From contig OX326956.1 in assembly GCA_946800325.1 (NCBI GenBank), positions 14,611,167-14,675,166 of the forward strand: a stretch of 64,000 bases of DNA, written 5' to 3'. Of the stretch, positions 24,253 to 35,670 are shown piece after piece. The notes beneath the pieces are model-generated. The model saw nothing but the letters and a program-made list of their open reading frames with translations. It did not search any database and was not told the origin of the DNA. The DNA comes from Luzula sylvatica (Eukaryota; Streptophyta; Magnoliopsida; Poales; Juncaceae). A program made the position numbers and the translations under genes. The first letter of the stretch is position 1; the number at the start of each line of letters is the position of its first letter.

Positions 24253-25737
24253 CTCGACATAAATTTGTGGTTGCATAAAAAGATAAGTGTTATGTTCGTT
24301 TAAAGAATTTCTAGAACATCTAAAAAATTTAGTCATATGTTTGTTCATTTTACTTGGTTGGAATTGAGAATAAACAAAGTAACTCGTGAAATAAGAGATC
24401 AATTTAACATCATTATTGTGTGACCTTTCACAAATTTCGTGCAACACGGATGGTACTCATGATAAAATTGCCACTACCAAACATTTGAAATTTAATGTTT
24501 TCTTTGGAACAATACAATGAATATTGTATCTTATTATTAAAAAAACAATTAAGGTAGTTTTTTCATATGTGCCGAACATCACTTATATAAATGGCTACAC
24601 AAAATAAATATGTTTACGAATTATTTTTTCAGAAGATGATTCTTTTTTACTGCAAACGTATGTATGAATATTAAGAAATTTCCAATATATACATTATAGC
24701 CTCGTTTTTTTATCAATACTTTGTAGATCATTTTTGGACAAAATTTCAATGTACTAAATACCCACGTTCTTATTTTGCATTCATTTCGAAACATTCGCAC
24801 AAAACTACACCACCAGTCATCACAATTATTCATGATTATTGATCATTAAATTTTGTGACGTGACATCATATTTACATTAATTTTTCTATTTGATCTTTTA
24901 ATACATATAGTTTGTATTACAATTTCGTGTTTTAATTTGAACCGTTAGATGCTATGAAGTGGTTTGATCTTATTCTTTAATTTGTTGTTAGATATTTTGA
25001 AGATTATATCCAATATTATCATTTGTGTGTCATTATTTTACGACAATTTCTAATACATTTTTTTTAGTCATGTCATGTGTGATATTTTAAACACAAACCA
25101 TGCAATTAAAATGGGTCGCTTGACATCGAATCTAATGTCAACATGACAAGGAATATGAAAAGTTCTGTTACATTTTTGTGCCCACGCCTATAATTTATTT
25201 TTTTATTTAATAAAATGAATTGTTAATATTTAATATTTCTTACATATAATTTCTTTCTCTTCCAACTAATAGTATTTATCGAACTATAATTTAAAAAATG
25301 CATCATTATATTTATTTGGATTTTCTTTTTATTTTAGCATTTGTATTAGTATAGTTCAAACATAATATTTTATATTTTGAATCTATACTTTTAAGTCCAG
25401 GTACTTTGCAACTATACACGGTTATTGTCTAATAAGCTAGCTAGAGTGATAAGTAAGACACTACTTCACATTTTTTATGAAGTAATATTTCTTCCTTCGA
25501 ATGTACACTTGTTTACTACGCTAACCTTTTATAATATTAAGAACTTGTACTCTCTTAATTCTTCTCTATTTTCAGCACGAACATAGTTTGTAATTTCATC
25601 AAAATAAGATAATTTATTCATATTGTTGTTTCAAATTATTTTCAATTTTATTTAGTCACATCATCACAATCATTTCAATAATTATTTTGTGTTATTTGAT
25701 ATAACCACTAAAAATTACAAACAAAACATATAAGGAA

Positions 25738-26579
25738 ATTCTTCAAAAATCCCCTAAATTTTCAACAAATTATGAAAAATCCTCTGTATTTTTAGAAAAT
25801 CCCCTATTTGTTTTTTAGATTCCCTAAAAAAATCACAATATTTTTAATTTCTTCAAAAAACACCCTAATTTTTTTAGATTTCATAAAAAACACCCTATCT
25901 TTTTTGTTATGTTTTTAAAAATGACCATTATATACCCCATAATTTTATTTTATAGACCTCCATAATTTAATAAATAATAAATAGCTATTAAGCTATTATA
26001 AAAAAATATTAAAAAATAAATAATACATAGATATTGAAATATTATAATATTATAATAAATAATATATTGATATTAAAATGCCATTTTCAACAATTATTAG
26101 CATTTTATATCTATGTATTATTTATTATAATATTTTATTTTATATGTATTATTTATAATAATGTTTTAATATCTATTTATTATTTGTTATGATATTTTAA
26201 TATTTATGTATTACTTATTTTTAGTATTTCAATATATATTTATTATTTATAAAATTATGGGAAATTGTATAATGATAATCTTCAAAATCATAACAAAAAG
26301 GTAGGAGTTTTTGAGGAAATCTAAAAATGTTAGGGAGTTTTGGAGGAAGCCACAAATATAGGGGTTTTTTTAGAGAATCTAAAAATATAGGGAATTACCA
26401 CCAGATGTTGGGGCAACTGGATGGTACCAAGGATACCCTATGTGCCACCCGGGCTCAAGTCCCGGTTGAGGCAAGGAGGGCTTAATTTGGGTAGCCTGTA
26501 GGGGTAGGTGTAGGGGGGGTGTGCCTACGGGCCTATATCAAAACAAAACAAAAATTCCTAAACATAAGGGAATTCCCCA
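25738..26579. mobile_element. Foldback/TIR element with long AT-rich arms
   Basis: The left end GGAAATTCTTCAAAAATCCCC and right end AAGGGAATTCCCC are partly complementary. The arms carry mirrored AAAATCCCCTA/TAGGGAGTTTT motifs with an AT-rich middle. The R1 copy at 11330 lacks it, so it is an insertion within R1. The counterpart is at 44298-45012. Confidence 0.6.
26396..26553 (+). mobile_element. tRNA-derived SINE-like insertion
   Basis: The segment is about 160 bp with a pol III B-box-like GGCTCAAGTCCC (26452-26463), an A-box-like TGGGGCAACTGG about 43 bp upstream, and an A-rich tail (CAAAACAAAACAAAAA). The duplicated block lacks it exactly at 44975-44990, which demonstrates insertion. It is not a tRNA gene: no cloverleaf can be formed. 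Confidence 0.65.
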
Positions 26580-27462
26580 AATATATATGAGCTCAGATTT
26601 GCAAATTTCTTAGTATATATTTACTTTTTCGATATTAAATTACATAATTGATAATAATCAAGTTCTAAAAATTAAGATGTTTTTTACACTGTATAAACAG
26701 TTGAGCATTATGAGCATTATGACTAGAATATTCTAAACATCAATACCAGCGATCCCGTTAAAAACTACGTGAGGATTATGGTCGTATTCTTTTGTTTAAA
26801 TTTGATTCCTACGGGTACGGGTTGCAAGGCGTCATATGATATTCAATTGTATATATTTTGAAATTGATATCATGATTTTCTCCAATAACTCAATATAAAT
26901 TTGTAGTGGGATAAAAATAATAAGTATTATGATCATCTAAAGAATTACTGTAACGCCTAAATTTTATCGTAATCTACTTGTTCACTTCATTTAGTCGGAA
27001 TTGAGAATAAATAGACAAAGTAATTAACGAAATTAGAGATTAATTTAACATTATTGTTACGTGACCTTTCATAAATATCATGCAGTACGAATGATACATA
27101 GCATGATAAAATTGTCGCTGTATAAAAAATTTAAAAATTTATGTTTTCTTTATGAGAATACCATGTAAAGTTTATGTTATTATTAAAAAAGCAATTAAGG
27201 TAATTTTTTATGGAAAGCCAAATAACGTGTCAAACTAAACTATGAATGGCTACACAAAGTAAATTTTTGTATGCTCATACAATAACGAATTATTCCTTTA
27301 TATATATATATATAGCGTGTGTCTATTATGACATTAATGGTACAAAGTATTTGGTACCATTAATGTTTTAACTGTTTGATCAATGTAATAATGCAATGTT
27401 TGTGCAGATCAACAAAACTTGATTAATTTGTGATTAACGGCAGGGACGGAACCAGCATTTCA

Positions 27463-27473
27463 TGTGTGTGTGT

Positions 27474-27504
<31 letters not shown>

Positions 27505-27508
27505 GGGG
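27463..27508. repeat. (TG)n followed by a 20-base G run
   Basis: A simple repeat inside the hAT end; prone to slippage and to sequencing error. Confidence 0.9.
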
Positions 27509-27628
27509 AGGGAGATATAAACATAGTACTTAAAATGCTAATTTTAATAAAAGATGTCATACAAAACATACAAAATACATAACATTAATTTGGAACAGAC
27601 CATCAAAATATGCTAACTAAAAAATAAA

Positions 27629-30078
27629 TTAAAGACGAAAAAGAACACGTCTTGTTTGCATCATATCAAAGTCGTCTATTATCTTGTCCGTCGAGAAAGA
27701 TTCGGAAATCTCTTTCTCAATATAGACAACCAAATAGTTCGTTAAAAAATCATCATCCATTCTATTACGAAGCCTCGTCTTGACGATCTTCATGGCTGAA
27801 AAAACGCGTTCGGTCGTTACCATTGAACCCGGAAGAGTTAAAACAAGACGTAATAGCCTATCCACTAAAAAAAAAAATCTCAGATTTTCTAGTTTTCGCT
27901 AATGCTTGACATAAATATGAAATTGTAGGTAAATCCCGTAATTCGGGATCAATCGACACATCAATTTGGTAATGTCGTAATTGACACCTTAAAAGAATTC
28001 TTTCTTGCTCATTAAAATTCATAGGACAAAAAATTTCAGCTAACTCGCATATATCATTTATGTCGAATGCCTCGTACGAGTTTCACGGGTTCAATGCGGT
28101 GCTTAAGATAATGAGTTTGGTAACTTGTTCACCGAATCTATTATTTAATTCTTGTAATTGTTGGTCAATTGCACCTATAAATACATCAACACGGCAATGA
28201 TGCTCAACCGTAATTCTATCTTTTACTCGACGAGAACATATTATATCCGAGTATAAAGCATCCAAATCCGGAATTGGTACACTTTGTTTTTGGCAAAAAG
28301 ATTTCACCATTTCTAGAGTATTATTCCATTTATCATTTCTCAATTCTACAAGTAATGATTTTGTGCTTGTGAGTAAATATAATGCATTTAAGATATCTTG
28401 ACTCTTATCTTGAAATGTTTTGCATAATATAACGGTAATACTCATGATTTCTCCCATAACATGGAGAATAAATATACATTCAAACGATTTTACAGTTTTA
28501 AGAGAGGACCTTGCGTTTCCACGAACCGCATAATTCTCATCACCGCCTATTCTTTCAAGAACACGACAAGTGGGACCAAATAATTTAATCAAACTAGAAA
28601 TTGATTGGAAATGAGAACTCCACCTTGTTTCACCGGCGCGCCGCAAAGTGCCGAGTTGATTAAGTCTGCTTCCCGTTTCTAACTCCTCGGTTTCAACTAG
28701 ACGTGCAAACTCTAACACTTGTTCATCTCGTAGCTTGTCATTGCGTTTTGAAGAAGAAACAACCACGTTAATAATAAACGACAATTGTTGAAAGAAAGAA
28801 TGAACATCGGACACTTCTCTTGTTGCAACAACAAGAGCTAATTACAATTGATGAGCCAAACAATGCACATAATACGCATAAGGGCATTCATTTAAGATTA
28901 AAGCTTGCAATCCATTCCACTCACCCCGCATATTACTTGCTCCATCATATCCTTGTCCTCGAATATTTTTAGAAGCAAGATTGTGATGAGATAAAACATT
29001 CAAAATATGTTCTTTTAGAGTTGCCGAAGTTGTATCTCTTACGTGAACCAAATCTAAAAAACGTTCTCGAACATATCAATTTTTATCCACAAATCTCAAA
29101 ACAATTCCCATTTGTTCTCTTTTAGATTCATCCCTAGCCTCATCAACAATTAAACAAAATTTTGCATTACCAATTTCGTCACGAATCGATGATTGAACAT
29201 TTCTAGCAAAACATTGTAATATTTGCTTTTGAATTAATGGTGAAGTGTAAATAGCATTTTGTGGGGCATTTTTTAGAACAACATTGTTTACATCGTCATT
29301 GTACGATGCCAATAGTTCTACCATTTCAAGAAAATTTCCTCTATTTCTAGAATCGGACCTTTCACCGCGTCCTCTAAAGGTGCAAGATTGAAAGGTTAAA
29401 AAACGAATGACATCTATCGATGTTTTTAGACGCAATCTACCATCTAAGATTTCTGAGGTTGTGTGTTTTTTGATAACTTGTTCAATGTTTCTTGTTTGGT
29501 TTTTCAATTCATCGTAGCATCTAATTGAATAATTGTGTGCCGAGTAATTATCTTTTCCAATATGGCACAAAAATGCACAATCCTTTCCATTAACCTTTTT
29601 CCATGTATTAAATCCTTTTACACTAAATGTATCGGAACCGGGCTTTCCAATCGGTCGTTTTGAGAAAAGATAGCAATGAAAACAATAAGCTTTGTGTAAA
29701 TGAGGTGAATATTCTAACCATGAAATTTTTTTATACCAATGAGGTTGAAATTTGTGTTGATTATTTTCCGGTCTAGAAACTTGAAACTCACAATCGGTTG
29801 GTTGGTATGGACCGAGCATAATATAAGCTCGGAGAGCTAAGTCTTGTTCGTTGACCGGGTATTCCCAAATTGGTATTCGTTTATCGGGATCACGTTCTAT
29901 CGTGATTGCGTCATCGTTTGTATTCACCTTAGCCGTAGTAATGTTTGGATCTTGAGAAAACGTCGGAGATTGCTCACTAGTTGTGGTTGGTTCATTATTT
30001 GTTGTAGGCAAATGAGAATTGCTTGCAATTGGATCGATCTTCTTGTAGAAAGACTCAAATAATCTTTCTCTTGGACAT
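27629..30078 (-). pseudogene. hAT transposase of the TTF-finger/DUF4371 type (ZMYM1-like)
   Basis: The minus-strand frames follow each other in family order. 30078-29079 has the TTF-type finger region (HKAYCFHCYLF) and the start of DUF4371 (VDEARDESKREQMGIVLRFV). 29051-28845 has IRGQGYDGASNMRGEW and YYVHCLAHQL. 28814-28086 is the central region. 27865-27629 is the HAT dimerisation domain (TTERVFSAMKIVKTRLRNRM). Lesions are in-frame stops at 29078-29076, 28844-28842 and 28085-28083, a frameshift in an A run (27866-27880), and one near 30053 just after the likely ATG (30078). The family cuts and pastes DNA by a DDE nuclease; this copy cannot encode a full protein. Confidence 0.85.
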
Positions 30079-30591
30079 TATTTGCCCTAAAATATGAAAT
30101 GTCCAGCAAGTAAAATAAATTCGATATCAATATAATTATCTATCTACACAAATCTCATGAGAAATTTATATATAATCAAAATTGAAACTGAATTTATACT
30201 TAATTGTAAAAAAGTATCTCAATTTATATATTATTCTGTTTGGATTGAAGAAAAATATCCAAAATATTTGACCAAATGAAAAATTATAAGTGCCTAGAAA
30301 CAATACAAGAAGGGACCCATCAATAAACAAAATAATAATCAACAAAATTAACAAAAATATAAGGATTAATTGAATAAAGGAGAAAACAGGTACCTTTAAT
30401 GACTAATTTATGAAATCCAAGTCTCCACTGTAAGCACAGACAGCACACTCAGAACAAAGAGAAGAATAAATGGGGATTTGATTAGAATATTCTATTTGTG
30501 GTCCATCATTAAAATACTATTTTTTTGTCCACCGAGAATCATTTTTATGGGCTGGGCCATACATTCATTCTTTTAAATAAATTATAGTAAA

Positions 30592-30621
30592 ACTAGCTTG
30601 GTACCCGCGCTATTGCGCGGG
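30592..30621 (-). mobile_element. Helitron 3' terminus, minus strand
   Basis: On the minus strand the sequence reads CCCGCGCAATAGCGCGGG (30621-30604), a short linker, then CTAG (30596-30593) and T. The element would extend rightward; its 5' end was not found. Confidence 0.75.
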
Positions 30622-32569
30622 CTCGTTTTAAAAAAAAACAAAATTCCTACTTCCTTATGATTTTTATGTTTTGAGTGAGTATTTGTTCGATGAATCGTTA
30701 CATGTTCTATGATATAATCCAGACAGTTAAAAATCAGCATATTTTACGAACGTTAAAAATCAGCGTGGTACCCGCACTCATTGAATACCTCAAACATACA
30801 TCAACAAACAGTTCTTTGCGCCCGTCAAAGTTAAAAAGCGTTGTCCATTCTTCTTGTTGCGCCACCTCGCAACTAATTTGGCAAAGATTGCGATCACATC
30901 TATAAATATATTTTTATGGTAACGGGTAGAGCTATATCATACTTCCTCGTATACATCATATTTTGGCAGTCCCCTGAAAAGAAAGTCAATGTAGAGGGGC
31001 ATTTATGATATTATCATGTTTTGAAGGGTATTAAAAGGAAATTGGAGAAAGAGAGAGGGGTATTACTGGAAATTTATAGGAGATAAGCTGATACTACTGG
31101 TTGCATCGAAATATATCAAACCCTTTGTTGTTGCCTCGTTTATCTTAAGCCTAATTAACAAATTAGATGTTTAAATTTTTTTAAATTTTGAATTAGAATT
31201 AGTTCTCATTGGAAGGAAAAATGGTGTACTTGTATTCCATCCTTCCAAATGTGGGGTCTAAAATGATCCATCGCTCGTTCCAATTTCTCAGTTGTTTTAA
31301 AATCGCACAAATAGTTTATTTCTTATTAATTGCAGAATTGAGGTCAAATTGAAGTTCAATTCAGATTTAATGAAGAATTATAATTGAGGATGAGTGAGTT
31401 GGAAGTTATACCGTTTCAGATCGCTTGGAAAGAGGGCTTTGAAGGAGATAGCGACCCGAACTGGAAGAAGAAAGCTGCTTTTTTTCTTCTCCAAGATGCC
31501 GCTCTCTATTTTTGCGCCTTCATTCTATTGGAGGTCACGTGAGGAAGATTTAATCTTTCGCAACTCCATTTCGATCAAATTGGATAAAAGAAAATAAAAA
31601 ATTTAGATCGAAGGTGAGATTATCTACATGAGATACATTGGAGGTCATGTGAGGAAGAACACGTACGAATTAGAGTAAAAAATATAGAAAGAAAAGATGT
31701 GTTTATTAGGCTTAAGAGAAACCGGCTTGGTTTCGCCAACGTTTGCCCCCCTCTTCTTTGTTGATAGGGTTTCCTCACGACTGCGCAAATGAGAAGAGTG
31801 TTGTTTTCCTTTTTTCGTCGCTCGATCTGGCAAGACTTGAAAAGGCAGAGGGTTTTGCAAGCCCCTGAAACAGCGGATCTGGCAAGACTTGAACACGCGG
31901 AGAATTTCGCAGGTCCGAATCAATATTTTTGAATTAACCTGAAAAAATCATCAAATAAAATAATTCAATTTATACACAACCGACGAAATGTTTCAACTAA
32001 AATAGAAGAGAAGAAAAATAATAAGTAAATGACAGATATCAAAATCGAGGCCAATTTAAGTCATAAATGGACAGAATTAGGCATCGAACGAAAAAGGAAA
32101 AGAAGTCTCGCAAACCCTAGATACCAATATCAGTCGAATCAACACGAACACACAACCAATCTGAAAAAAATGCTAACCATTATTATTAAGTAGGAGATTT
32201 CTTCTGAAAAGAAGCGAAAACGTCGTCTGGCCGTTTGAAGAAATGTGCCGTAGTATCTCTCTCGCAGGTCTTGTGAGGGTTAGGGTTTGACGATTCAGGA
32301 CGTAGGGCTGCTCCGCCTCGCACCATCGCCTGCTCCGCTTCGCGCCATGACCTGCCCCGCCTTGTGCCATCGCTTTCGTTTTTCTCGCTCACGCCATCGC
32401 TTTCACTTTTCTCGCCATCGCTTTCTTTTTCCTATTCTCGGTCGCGTCTAGGGTATTTTTTTTTCGTGCGGAAATGAAGAAAAAAAAGAAGGGACCCCGT
32501 ATTATTATTTTTTTGGCGGAAGAAGAAGGGAACATAGAAGGAGAGAACATGGGCCACGTGTCATATTTT
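30622..32569. other. Helitron-associated spacer, no gene recognised
   Basis: Only small unrecognised frames occur. Direct repeats include GGAGGTCACGTGAGGAAGA (31542 and 31636), GATCTGGCAAGACTTGAA (31825 and 31877) and a CGCCATCGCTTTC run (32365-32430). The CCTAG/CTCGC-rich part (31740-32460) looks like minus-strand 5'-leader sequence of a captured gene, but no domain is legible. Confidence 0.4.
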
Positions 32570-32574
32570 GGTGA

Positions 32575-33549
32575 TGAAAGAAATACAGTTTCGGATCAAC
32601 CGTAAAAGTGTACACAAGGATAAACGAATGTAGTCGTACATTCGTGGCCATAACTTTCAGTGGGAAAATCCAATTAGAATGGTTCAAATTGGGTTAGATA
32701 GATAATGAGATTATCTACAACCTTCATATAGAAATATATTTCATATGAACGAAGTATAAGTGTCGTTTCTGTGAAATACCGAAAGGGTGCAACAGTATGA
32801 CATACAGTTAGTACAACAGTCATAACTTTTGCATACGAACTCCAATTGGGCTGGACCAAATTGGGTTAAGTAGATAATAAGATTATCTACAAGTTTCGTG
32901 TTGGTTGATTTTCTGTCAGAGAAATTTATCAATTTCGTCTGGACAGAATACTGAACAGGTTCATACAGTTTTCTGTGTGAAAGGGTGTATATTGGATATA
33001 CATGCCTTTTGGCTAATCCTTATCCTATTAGGTATAAATAGGATTTTCTCTCTCATCTTCACTAAGGAATTCAGAAGTAATTCAAAGCAATATTCTGCCC
33101 AAGACACAAGAAAAGAGCAAATTCAGATTTGATCTTTTGTGAGTGAAAAGGCACGAAGAGAGATTAATAGAGAATCGATCGAGATCAAGCAAGTGCATCG
33201 ATACATCGTCTAGGCAGGTGTATCCGTGTCCGGCGTCTTCCGACTCAAGGTGGATACGTGTGGAGGAGCAACACTTGGGGCTCTCCGTTGTGATCGAACC
33301 GAAGGATCGAAGAACGGGAACGAACGGTGAAGGACGCACGGTATGGGACGCGCGTAAAGTCACCAACGTGACCGAAGGAATAGGAGGCAGCGATCAACCC
33401 TTCGTGTTCCATCAATTTGGAACTGGTATGGATCTAACCTTCTATTTGCATCGTACCCTCGAAGTCGTGGCGTGATCTCGGGAATCGGGGAATCGGACCG
33501 GGCCTACATATCCGCTGCGCGGGCCCGGGGCCGGGGATATTACCCAACA
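32575..33549 (+). repeat. 5' LTR of copia element
   Basis: The LTR starts TGAAAGAAATACAG and ends CCCAACA. A TATA box, TATAAATA (33033-33040), stands before a CT-rich likely transcription start. GC-rich inverted stretches near the 3' end (GCGCGGGCCCGGGGCCGGGG) could act in termination or packaging. Confidence 0.95.
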
Positions 33550-33550
33550 G

Positions 33551-33562
33551 TGGTATCAGAGC
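33551..33562 (+). promoter_or_regulatory. Primer-binding site, initiator tRNA-Met type
   Basis: TGGTATCAGAGC follows one base after the 5' LTR, as in most plant copia elements. Confidence 0.93.
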
Positions 33563-33803
33563 GATCGCCATCGATTCAAGGGTCGAATCATAGTCGTATA
33601 TTAGATATACGCACGGGTTATCAAAGTTCGTACCCGTTTGCATGATGTTACATATTTAGAATGTCAAATTCCATTAAAATCACAAGTGAAATTCGCTAGA
33701 GATCGATCAATAGTTGATTGAGAGTATCTAGGAATAATCGTGAAAAGGTTTCATGATTGATCGTTTTGGAAACGAGCGAAAACAGCAGTTCAAAAATCGC
33801 ATA

Positions 33804-34341
33804 GTCCGTTATAACGGACTGCTCAGTCCGTCGCAACGGACACTGTAGCAGATACAGGAAATTGCGAATTTTCCGAAAAAAACACATATTCCGTTGTAAC
33901 GGACTTGGAGTCCGTTGCAACGGACCCTGTATGGGATGCGGGGTTGTGAAGAGAACCGTGAAAACTGCATATTCCGTTGTAACGGACTTGGAGTCCGTTG
34001 TAACGGACCTTGTATCTGATACGAGGTTGCGGGGATGCCTAGGGTGTCTATTGGAGTCCGTTGTAACGGACTGGGTCCGTTGTAACGGAGCTCTACACAG
34101 TTGGTCCGTTGTAACGGACTGTATGTTGCGTTGTAACGGACTGGTCTCTGGAAATTTGGACGAAAGTTTGCAGAAAATAGCGTTGTAACGGACCTAGGTT
34201 GCGTTGTAACGGACATGTTTCTGGCAAAATTTGGCCAAACTCCGAAATAAATAGCGTTGTAACGGACTGGACTTCCGTTGTAACGGAGTGCGAAGTATAC
34301 TGGAGGTCCGTTGTAACGGACTATGTTGCGTTGCAACGGAC
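33804..34341 (+). promoter_or_regulatory. Array of 16 palindromic CCGTT-N-AACGG sites in the copia leader
   Basis: I count 16 copies of a 16-mer with consensus (G/T)TCCGTTGTAACGGAC, starting at 33804, 33826, 33889, 33910, 33972, 33993, 34056, 34075, 34104, 34126, 34178, 34199, 34252, 34273, 34306 and 34326. The first, GTCCGTTATAACGGAC, is a perfect palindrome. Copies often come in pairs whose starts are about 20 bp apart. Each half contains AACGG, the core bound by plant MYB proteins, including three-repeat MYBs at mitosis-specific (MSA) elements. The array lies in noncoding leader between primer site and gag. The regulatory role is inference. Confidence 0.75.
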
Positions 34342-35145
34342 TGGTTTCTGGTTGCTGATTTTGTTTTCGTGATAACATTGGCTACACAACTTGGAATTTT
34401 GAGTTCTTTATATCGATTTGATCGGCATCAATCATACTAGCATATAATTAGATAATTATTTAGAATAATTAGACTCCCAAGTAAATACATATGCATTTAT
34501 GAAAATCTTGTGATAGTGATATAATTGGATTATGTCACGGATTTAGAAACATGCAATGGCATGATCCCTCATAATATTTAAGTCATGGAAATGCCTTCCA
34601 TATTCACAACCACTATGATCGGTACTACGTCTCACATGGGTTAAGGCCAAAGCCGACATGGGTTATTGTAGTCATCGATGGGGTGGCAAGCGTTAAATAG
34701 GGACTGATAAGGGTTAAGGCCAAAGCCGACTTATTAGTAGTTTATTTGAACGATACGATGAGTATGGTTGTGACTTTAACCGTTCAAGCCAGTAAGGGTT
34801 GAGGCCAAAGCCGACTTGATTGGAAGTTCGGGGCATAGATAGGATGCACACACGGAACTGGGATTGTATTGGATACGATCCATCACCGAAATCCTATAAA
34901 GGTTCAAGAGTCGCATTGGATGTGATTGGATATAATCCTACCTAAATAGCGAGATCCCATTCGTCTGCCAAAGCAACTTGTGGGAGGATCGTGAAATATG
35001 GGTCTTGAGTGTTATGGACTTGGAGTCCCGTATCGGTATGAGGGTTATCGATTCGATAAAATAACACTATCATATAATCATCATATAAGCCCTATAAGAT
35101 AAGTACGCAACGTTAGTAATCAATCTTTTATTTCATTTGTAGAAT
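34342..35145 (+). other. Remainder of copia untranslated leader
   Basis: No long ORF. A motif GGTTAAGGCCAAAGCCGAC occurs near 34640, 34710 and, slightly changed, 34797. Function unknown. Confidence 0.6.
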
Positions 35146-35670
35146 ATGTCTTCTAGTAACACCAACACCATGTCGATTAGATCGACTTTAGAAAAGGATA
35201 AGCTAGTGGGTCGGAACTACTTTGACTGGCACCGAAACCTGAGAATAGTTCTCAGGCAAGAGGGCAAGAGTCACGTATTGGATACGGAACTAGTGGAACC
35301 GGGCCCCGATGCTACGGCCGAAGAAAAGGCCGCGTTTGAGAAACTTAAGAAGGACTCAAATGATGTTACGTGCCTCATGTTGGCATGTATGGACGCTAGT
35401 CTTCAAAAGCAGTTTGAGGACTCGGATGCGCACATCATAGACGTTGTGCTCAAGGAAATGTTCCAAGAGCAGGAGCGTATTGAACGGTTCAGTACGCTCA
35501 AAGAGTTGGTAAACTGCAAGATGCCTTCGGGATCTTCGGTTAGCTCTCACGTTTTGAAGGTGCAAGCTCTCATAGACCGTCTTGAGAAGCTAGGAGAAAT
35601 TGTCGAAGATTATGCAACAAGATTTGATCTTGTGTGCACTTCCTCCAATGTTTTCTCCGTTCGTGACTAA
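35146..35670 (+). pseudogene. Copia gag, 5' part, frameshifted
   Basis: The frame encodes 174 residues of a copia capsid-type Gag (GRNYFDWHRNLRIVL ... LEKLGEIVEDYAT), then leaves the Gag frame at about 35615-35620 and stops at 35670. The homologous continuation is in the next frame, overlapping from about 35600. This is a one-base frameshift in an AACAAG context. Programmed shifting is unlikely, because plant copia elements normally have one continuous gag-pol frame. Gag would form the particle that packages element RNA. Confidence 0.88.

Larger units (their letters stand above)
24253..27315 (+). repeat. 3-kb duplicated block, left copy
   Basis: Colinear with 42763-45758 at high but not perfect identity, from CTCGACATAAATTTGTGG to a TATATATA run. 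It includes two R1 segments and a foldback element. Only this copy has the SINE-like insertion at 26396-26553. No gene. Confidence 0.85.
27441..30591 (-). mobile_element. hAT-superfamily transposon, defective
   Basis: The left end starts CAGGGACGGAACCAG, close to the common plant hAT terminus, just before a (TG)n(G)n tract. The minus-strand transposase lies inside. The right terminal repeat was not found before a Helitron end at 30592, so that side is cut or displaced. The minus-strand leader 30079-30591 contains no gene. Confidence 0.7.

Noticed and set aside
26440..26470. tRNA gene
   Set aside because: Only A/B-box-like motifs; no acceptor stem or cloverleaf, and the segment is a mobile insertion.
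33804..34341. CRISPR-like array
   Set aside because: Plant nuclear context, uneven spacing, repeats only 16 bp, inside a retrotransposon leader.
33809..34378. 189-codon minus-strand ORF in the copia leader
   Set aside because: Translation of the palindromic repeats (recurring RYNG); not protein-like.
35600..35670. Programmed gag-pol frameshift
   Set aside because: It falls inside the Gag domain rather than at the gag-pol border, without a clear slippery signal, and plant copia elements usually use one frame.
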